Positions 58,887 through 64,000 of a stretch of 64,000 nt of DNA are shown here, one piece after another; positions within the stretch are counted from its first letter, which is position 1; each line of letters begins with the position of its first letter. The translations under genes were made by a program, and so were the position numbers. The DNA is taken from contig JAQUPQ010000004.1 of NCBI GenBank assembly GCA_028716525.1, forward strand, positions 1 through 64,000. The letters are read 5' to 3'. Under the pieces are notes generated by a model, which saw nothing but the letters and a program-made list of their open reading frames with translations, was not told the DNA's origin and did not search any database. This DNA comes from Terriglobia bacterium (lineage in GTDB: Bacteria; Acidobacteriota; Terriglobia; JAIQFV01).

Positions 58887-59539
58887 AACACATTGAAGCC
58901 ATCATCCTGGATTTTGACGGTTTGATTTTGGATACGGAAACGCCGGCTTACGAAGCGTGGCGAGATATTTATCGAGCCCACGGCCGCGATTTGCCGATGT
59001 CGCAATGGGCGGTGTGCGTGGGCCGGGGCATGGTCTTCGATCCGCACGCCCATTTGGAGCGGTTGTTGGGACAGGGACTGGATCGGGACGAAATCCAGAC
59101 CCAGAGGCGCGCGGAGGTGAAGCAACGAATTGATCGTCAACCGCTGCTTCCCGGAGTTCAGGAAATTTTTGACCAGGCAGGGGAGATGAGATTAAAGATC
59201 GGGGTTGCTTCCAGTTCGCCCCGGGCCTGGGTGGAAGGGCATTTGAAGGCGCGCGGATTGTTCAACCGTCTCCAAGCCCTGCGTACGGCCGAAGACGTCC
59301 AAGAAACCAAACCGGACCCGGAGTTGTATGTCAGCACACTTTCGGCGTTACAGGTGCAAGCCCCCCATGCCATTGCTTTTGAAGATTCTCCCAACGGGGT
59401 CCTTGCAGCCCACCGAGCCGGCGTTTATTGCGTCGTGGTTCCCAACGCCATAACCTGTCAACTTCCATTCGACAGTGTTCCCATCGACCTCCAAGTCGAT
59501 TCGCTCTTGGAAGTCAATCTCCGAAATCTTTGCGCCTAA
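58883..59539 (+). CDS. HAD-superfamily hydrolase (beta-phosphoglucomutase-like)
   Basis: IEAIILDFDGLILDTETPAYEAW, GVASSSPRAWVEGHL, KPDPELYVSTL, AFEDSPNGVLAAHRAG; TTG start overlapping the previous stop. Confidence 0.9.
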   Translation: MKHIEAIILDFDGLILDTETPAYEAWRDIYRAHGRDLPMSQWAVCVGRGMVFDPHAHLERLLGQGLDRDEIQTQRRAEVKQRIDRQPLLPGVQEIFDQAGEMRLKIGVASSSPRAWVEGHLKARGLFNRLQALRTAEDVQETKPDPELYVSTLSALQVQAPHAIAFEDSPNGVLAAHRAGVYCVVVPNAITCQLPFDSVPIDLQVDSLLEVNLRNLCA

Positions 59540-59627
59540 AGAAGATGTTCTGGTCTCTTGCCGTAGGGTTTAGTGGGTTGGGAGATTGCGGTGGTTGATA
59601 CCTCCCCAATCAGTCGTTGCGAATTAC

Positions 59628-59706
59628 CGCCGCCCTGACGAACGGGCGGCGCTACCGAGTCATTTCTGACATTGCATGGGTAGCGCCGGCGGTTCTTCAC
59701 GCCGGC
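59628..59706. repeat. Composite inverted-repeat element between convergent genes
   Basis: CGCCGCCC/GGGCGGCG (59628-59635/59644-59651), GCGCTACC/GGTAGCGC (59650-59657/59679-59686), CCGGCG/CGCCGG further right. Confidence 0.6.
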
Positions 59707-59727
59707 AGCGTTCTTCAGACATCGGTT

Positions 59728-60525
59728 TTACTTTGGCCGGGAATCCAATGGAAGGTTCGAGGGCACCGTCTTCAACCGCAGCCGCTGAATCAGTGAAGAC
59801 GACGCCAACCAGGCGAGGGGCAGAACCACCAGCGCATAACTCAACAGGCGTCCGTAGAAACCGTCGGGGCCGTAGGGCTCGGTGGCGGCGTGAAGCGCTT
59901 CACTGTGGGGGAACAATCCGGCTTCACAGAATTCGTGGAAGGAATAAATAAAAAGCTGAACCACAAACACCATCAGAAAAATGGCTGTGACCTGGAAGAA
60001 CAAGCTGAGATTCACACGATAACCATACTTGGCCCACAGAAGAGCGATCGCCATGGCCACCAACAATCCCAAAATCGCGCCGCTGACGAAGGGCAATGAA
60101 GAGATCTGGAAGGAAATGCTGATCAAGAGCAGCGCTGTTTCCATGCCTTCCCGGGTGATCATCAACGTCGTGAAGAAGAACACCCCCAGAAAGGCGCCCC
60201 AGATTTTTTCCCGTGTGGCGAGAGACTGGAGGCGGCCTTCGATGTCTTGTTTCAAAGTCTTCGCGGCGCGCCACATGTAAATGATGAGGGAACCCACCAA
60301 AACGGCCGCCACCGCCGCGAGAACCCCTTCCCACAGGGACTGATTTACGCCCGCCCGCAGGGCAATGCCGGCACCGCCGCTCAGAAGGATGGAGACGGCC
60401 ACACCCCAATAGACCGCCGGCAGCAGTTTCCGCCGCCCGGTTTTTTTGAGGAAGGCGATGCTGATGGCAATGATGAGGAAGGCCTCAACCCCTTCGCGCA
60501 CCGTGATGACAAAACTCTGCAACAT
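59728..60525 (-). CDS. FTR1-family iron permease
   Basis: Two REGxE motifs (VREGVEAFLI and TREGMETALLL) in a polytopic protein; start trimmed to MLQSFVITVREG. Confidence 0.92.
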   Translation of the reverse strand: MLQSFVITVREGVEAFLIIAISIAFLKKTGRRKLLPAVYWGVAVSILLSGGAGIALRAGVNQSLWEGVLAAVAAVLVGSLIIYMWRAAKTLKQDIEGRLQSLATREKIWGAFLGVFFFTTLMITREGMETALLLISISFQISSLPFVSGAILGLLVAMAIALLWAKYGYRVNLSLFFQVTAIFLMVFVVQLFIYSFHEFCEAGLFPHSEALHAATEPYGPDGFYGRLLSYALVVLPLAWLASSSLIQRLRLKTVPSNLPLDSRPK

Positions 60526-60611
60526 ACACTGGGACTTTCGGGAAAACCTCGTGGCGTCGGCCACCGTTTTGATTTATGCTCAGCGGGCCAGTATACCTCA
60601 GGATTCAAAAC

Positions 60612-60630
60612 AATGATAGTGACAATCATT
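60612..60630. promoter_or_regulatory. Predicted Fur box AATGATAGTGACAATCATT
   Basis: Core TGATAGTGACAATCA matches 12 of 14 specified bases of the 7-1-7 TGATAATNATTATCA; sits between FTR1 and VIT1-type genes. Confidence 0.75.
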
Positions 60631-60650
60631 TTCATTTGGAGCGTGACCCC

Positions 60651-61346
60651 ATGCCATTGACCCCGCACGTGGAAAAGCATTTTCGGGCCTCCGAGACGGT
60701 CCGCGACCTGGTGATCGGCATGTCCGACGGGCTGACCGTTCCCTTTGCCCTGGCGGCCGGATTGTCGGGGGCCCTGCAGCGCAACGCCCTGATTGTGACC
60801 GCTGGAGCCGCGGAAATCGCCGCCGGGGCCATCGCCATGGGTCTGGGCGGTTATCTGGCAGCGCGCACGGATGCCGAGCACTATGCCTCGGAAAAAGCCC
60901 GGGAGCATCGTGAGACCTTGGAGATTCCGGAAGAGGAAGCCAAAGAGGTGGCCGCTATTTTTCGGGGTTACGGCCTGGACGAGCATCACGTTCAAGCGGT
61001 GACCGCCGCCATTCGAAGCGACCGTGCTCGTTGGGTCGATTTCATGATGAAGTTCGAACTGGGCATTGAACGCCCCGATCCCGGCCGGGCCCCGCAAAGC
61101 GCCCTCACGATCGGGCTGGCCTATGTGGTGGGAGGATTGATTCCGTTGTCGCCGTATATGCTTTTTGATTCGACCACACGTTCGCTCATCGCATCCATTG
61201 TTGTAACCCTGGCGGCGCTGTTGCTGTTTGGTTATGTGAAAGGCCGGCTGACTGTGAAAACCCCGTTTCGTGCGGCTGTGCAAACTCTGCTGGTCGGGGG
61301 TGTGGCGGCTGCGGCGGCATTTCTTATTGCCAGATGGGTCAGCTGA
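60651..61346 (+). CDS. VIT1/CCC1-family iron/manganese transporter
   Basis: VRDLVIGMSDGLTVPFALAAGLSGA, AAGAIAMGLGGYLAARTDAEHY, YVVGGLIPLSPYM. Confidence 0.92.
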   Translation: MPLTPHVEKHFRASETVRDLVIGMSDGLTVPFALAAGLSGALQRNALIVTAGAAEIAAGAIAMGLGGYLAARTDAEHYASEKAREHRETLEIPEEEAKEVAAIFRGYGLDEHHVQAVTAAIRSDRARWVDFMMKFELGIERPDPGRAPQSALTIGLAYVVGGLIPLSPYMLFDSTTRSLIASIVVTLAALLLFGYVKGRLTVKTPFRAAVQTLLVGGVAAAAAFLIARWVS

Positions 61347-61370
61347 CTTTCCAAGAGGGGGGCAAAGAAA

Positions 61371-61446
61371 TGGTGCCGAGGGACGGAGTTGAACCGCCGA
61401 CGCCAGCCTTTTCAGGGCTGCGCTCTACCACCTGAGCTACCTCGGC
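61371..61446 (-). tRNA. tRNA-Phe(GAA)
   Basis: Minus strand GCCGAGGTAGCTCAG..., anticodon loop CTGAAAA, GGTTCAACTCC T-arm, CCTCGGC-A-CCA 3' end. Confidence 0.95.
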
Positions 61447-61541
61447 ACATGGGAAGACCCGACGTTGCGACAGTTCGCAACGCCTCCGAACGCGGGACGA
61501 AACAATAACATATGGTTTGAAATTCCTTCAACTACAAACTG

Positions 61542-61645
61542 CGACAAGTGGGGACAGACACCGTCTGCTCAGCGATCCCGCGAGATGCTCAGCGTAAGGT
61601 GTCTGTCCCCACTTGTCGAGCAGACGGTGTCTGTCCCCACTTGTC
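61542..61645. repeat. REP-like inverted repeat with three arms
   Basis: 28-nt perfect inverted repeat 61543-61570 / 61618-61645 (GACAAGTGGGGACAGACACCGTCTGCTC); third arm GGTGTCTGTCCCCACTTGTCG at 61598-61618. Confidence 0.9.
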
Positions 61646-61672
61646 TGTCCCCCAAAGCACAGTTACGAAAAT

Positions 61673-61700
61673 GGAACTTTTTCCGGCCCGGAACGTCTAA
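61673..61700 (+). promoter_or_regulatory. Predicted ECF-sigma promoter GGAACTT-N15-GTCTAA
   Basis: GGAACTT at 61673-61679 and GTCTAA at 61695-61700, upstream of the ECF sigma gene. Confidence 0.7.
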
Positions 61701-61779
61701 AGGAGTATAGTAAGACTGGACGGCAGTGCACGCGATCGGTGACTCGAAGTTGCAAATCGTTAATAGGCGAGGACTTCCG

Positions 61780-62427
61780 ATGTCCAGTGATTTAGCCTTT
61801 GAGAAGCTGGAAGCAGCCCCGCGCTGGGTATCCGGTGAGACGGAGCTTGTGGCTCAACTACAGGCGGGGTCCCAGGAGGCCTACGCGCATCTGGTAGATC
61901 GGTTCGAGCACACGATCTACAACCTGATGTTGCGGATGTTGGGAAATCCTCATGATGCGGCCGATGTTACCCAGGAAGTCTTCATAAAAATCTTCCGGGG
62001 CATCCGAGGATTCAACGGAGACGCCAACCTGCGGACGTGGATCTACCGGATTGCCCTGCGCGAGGCTGCGAACTGGCATCGATGGTGGTTGCGTCGGCAC
62101 TTCAACCGCACGGTGTCGCTGGATTTGACCGATTCTGAGGACGGCGAAACCCGGATTTTTGAGAATGTGGTTGAAGATCATCGTCCCCTTCCTTCGGAGC
62201 GCTTGTTGCACGCCGAATTGGAGGCACGCATCCAGTCGGCACTCAGAACCCTCCCCATCAAGTACCGGTCGGCCGTGGTCTTGCGGGATTTGGAGGAGTT
62301 CTCGTATGAGGAAATTGCCAGGACCTTGCACATTTCCGTGGGCACGGTGAAATCACGGATTTTAAGGGGGCGAGAGCTTTTGAAAAGGAAGTTGAAGACC
62401 CTTCTGGATAAGGAGTGGCCGTTCTGA
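61780..62427 (+). CDS. RpoE-like ECF RNA polymerase sigma factor
   Basis: RMLGNPHDAADVTQEVFIKIFRGIRGFNGDANLRTWIYRIALREAANWHRWW (region 2); YRSAVVLRDLEEFSYEEIARTLHISVGTVKSRILRGRELLKRKL (region 4). Confidence 0.95.
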   Translation: MSSDLAFEKLEAAPRWVSGETELVAQLQAGSQEAYAHLVDRFEHTIYNLMLRMLGNPHDAADVTQEVFIKIFRGIRGFNGDANLRTWIYRIALREAANWHRWWLRRHFNRTVSLDLTDSEDGETRIFENVVEDHRPLPSERLLHAELEARIQSALRTLPIKYRSAVVLRDLEEFSYEEIARTLHISVGTVKSRILRGRELLKRKLKTLLDKEWPF

Positions 62428-62453
62428 GGGTGAGGTTGCAGAAAGAGGCAGGT

Positions 62454-63119
62454 ATGAACTGCAAGACATTCATGAAAATGATCCCGCAAGCGCTGGACAA
62501 TGTGTCCCTGCGCACGTCCGAATTTGAATCCCATCGTGACTCTTGTGTTTTATGCCGTCGCGAGTGGGAGCAGCTGGAGCGAACAAAGCACTGGGTCCAT
62601 TCCTTGCCGCGCCACACGGTGCCGCATGATTTGGACATGGCCATCCGCGTGGAGGCTTCCCGACACTCTTCTTTCAGTTTTGGAGACCGTTTTTGGATGC
62701 GCATTGAAGATGCCCTCCGACCGTTAGCGCTACCGGCCTTCGGGGGACTGGCGTTGGCCGTCATCTGCTTTGCGATGATGCTGAACACGTTGTGGATGAC
62801 CCCGTCCTTGGCCAATAACAGTGATGATATCCAGGTGCAGGTTCGGACGGCGCCGCGAACGCGTCCCAACAATTATCTGACCATTGCCACGGAGGGGAAC
62901 AGCAATCTCCCGGATGAACCCCTCCTCGTCGAGACGCACATCGACCCGAGGGGCCGGGTTTACGATTTCAAGGTTTTGAGCGGACCGGACACGCCCAGCG
63001 TGATTCACAGCTTGGAACAAGTGCTGTATTTCACGGTCTTCGATCCGGCCACGTCCTTCGGACGGCCTACCGACGGCAAGGCGATATTGTCGTTCCGCAA
63101 AGTCAAAGTGTTGGGCTAA
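62454..63119 (+). CDS. Zinc-finger anti-sigma-factor-like membrane protein
   Basis: MNCKTFMKMIPQALDN, SHRDSCVLC (HxxxCxxC), one TM segment; C-terminal region like TonB-type energy-transducing domains. Confidence 0.78.
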   Translation: MNCKTFMKMIPQALDNVSLRTSEFESHRDSCVLCRREWEQLERTKHWVHSLPRHTVPHDLDMAIRVEASRHSSFSFGDRFWMRIEDALRPLALPAFGGLALAVICFAMMLNTLWMTPSLANNSDDIQVQVRTAPRTRPNNYLTIATEGNSNLPDEPLLVETHIDPRGRVYDFKVLSGPDTPSVIHSLEQVLYFTVFDPATSFGRPTDGKAILSFRKVKVLG

Positions 63120-63138
63120 TCTCGGAAGTTTTGTAAGA

Positions 63139-63170
63139 AGCGCTCCGCAGTCAGGAGCGCTTTTTGTTTT
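63139..63170 (+). terminator. Rho-independent terminator
   Basis: AGCGCTCC-GCAGTCA-GGAGCGCT followed by TTTTGTTTT. Confidence 0.88.
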
Positions 63171-63222
63171 AAGCGGCGGTGTTGGGATGACCGTTCCCGG
63201 TATTTCCCGGGGCAAAACGGCG

Positions 63223-63251
63223 TTGACAAAGACTAGACCCTATGGTAGTTC
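63223..63251 (+). promoter_or_regulatory. Predicted promoter of the RsbW-like/STAS pair
   Basis: TTGACA-N17-TAGTTC; weak -10; inverted repeat GACTAGA-N12-TCTAGTC overlaps it. Confidence 0.4.
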
Positions 63252-63299
63252 TAGTCCGCTCCAGTGGGTCAAGCCTGAAGGAGGTTCCCACCGCGCGGG

Positions 63300-63746
63300 A
63301 TGAAAGGCACCGAGAAGAAAGCTTCCGTGAAATTGCGGAGTAATTTCGACAGCGTGGAATTAGCCGAGAGATTCTTTCATTCGGTGATCGATCAGTCACG
63401 TATCCAGGATTCCGATTCGCATCGCATGGAGATGGCCGTTCGCGAATCCGTCATCAATGCCATTCAACACGGCAATGGATGTGACGAGTCCAAGCAGGTG
63501 GAACTTTCCATCAGTGTGACGCCGGCCAAGATTACCATTTGGGTCCGGGACGAAGGTCACGGTTTTGATGCCGGGTCCGTTCCCAATCCCTTGGAAGAAA
63601 ACAATCTGTTGAAGACCTCGGGGCGCGGTATCTTCATTATCCGGTCCTTTATGGATGAGTTTTCGGTGCGCCGCGTTCCCAATAACGGCAGCGAAGTGGT
63701 GATGGTGAAACGTTTGTCCTCCAATTCAAATTCCAACTCGAGATAG
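63300..63746 (+). CDS. RsbW/SpoIIAB-like anti-sigma factor serine kinase (HATPase)
   Basis: AVRESVINAIQHGNG, ITIWVRDEGHGFD, TSGRGIFIIRSFMDEFSV. Confidence 0.93.
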   Translation: MKGTEKKASVKLRSNFDSVELAERFFHSVIDQSRIQDSDSHRMEMAVRESVINAIQHGNGCDESKQVELSISVTPAKITIWVRDEGHGFDAGSVPNPLEENNLLKTSGRGIFIIRSFMDEFSVRRVPNNGSEVVMVKRLSSNSNSNSR

Positions 63747-63772
63747 CTTGAGGAGAGGATGAGGCTGTGACT

Positions 63773-64000
63773 ATGCAACTAAAAACACGAAAGATCGGCG
63801 AAGTCAACGTGGTGGATATCAACGGGAAGATCACGCTGGGCGAAGGCAATATTATTCTCCGCGATACCATCCGGAACTTGCTGTCCCGCGGAGAGAAGAA
63901 GATCCTGCTTAATCTCGGCGATGTGACTTATATCGACAGCTCCGGCATTGGCGAACTGGTCTCCAGTTTCACGACCACCACCAATCAGGGCGGTCAGCTG
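63773..64000 (+). CDS. STAS-domain anti-sigma factor antagonist (truncated by window end)
   Basis: MQLKTRKIGEVNVVDINGKITLGEGN...ILLNLGDVTYIDSSGIGELVSSFTTTTNQGGQL; phospho-acceptor motif DSSG. Confidence 0.9.
   Translation, partial: MQLKTRKIGEVNVVDINGKITLGEGNIILRDTIRNLLSRGEKKILLNLGDVTYIDSSGIGELVSSFTTTTNQGGQL

Noticed and set aside
1-64000. CRISPR array, prophage, integrative element, toxin-antitoxin or defence island
   Set aside because: No regularly spaced direct repeats, integrase, transposase, phage structural gene or defence-type gene set seen; both tRNA genes lack an adjacent integrase.

Overview
The window is a gene-dense, mostly ordinary chromosomal segment from a diderm bacterium. 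Gene content and the secreted-protein families suggest Acidobacteriota, but that is inference. From the left it contains: a complete dcw (division and cell wall) cluster mraZ-rsmH-ftsL-ftsI-murE-murF-mraY-murD-ftsW-murG-murC-ftsQ-ftsA-ftsZ without murB or ddl; rpsO-pnp; a housekeeping run (rimO, pgpA, cinA, thpR, plsY, gpsA, recG, rsmD, coaD, an aminotransferase, a mannose-1-P guanylyltransferase, a phosphomannomutase); a minus-strand histidine kinase / receiver / degenerate GGDEF-EAL module; secreted M14 and M1 peptidases; a tandem-domain ThyX-like protein; purD; larE; a lysJ/lysK pair; a GH20 hexosaminidase; an M48 peptidase; a CRP-family regulator; tRNA-Ser(GGA); a ureohydrolase; a HAD hydrolase; divergent FTR1 and VIT1-type iron transporters; tRNA-Phe(GAA); an ECF sigma factor with a zinc-finger anti-sigma-like protein; and an RsbW-like kinase next to a truncated STAS protein. 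I found no CRISPR array, prophage, transposase or recognisable defence island. The most interesting signals are non-coding: a four-unit 10-bp-periodic repeat after the mraZ promoter, paired CRP-type palindromes 73 bp apart, a near-consensus Fur box between two iron transporter genes, a consensus ECF promoter in front of the ECF sigma gene, and a 28-bp perfect inverted repeat with a competing third arm. Notable proteins are a double ThyX whose two halves keep complementary parts of the active-site motif, and a LysW-type lysJ/lysK pair in an organism whose MurE carries the DAP-type motif. All calls come from reading the sequence; no database search was run.
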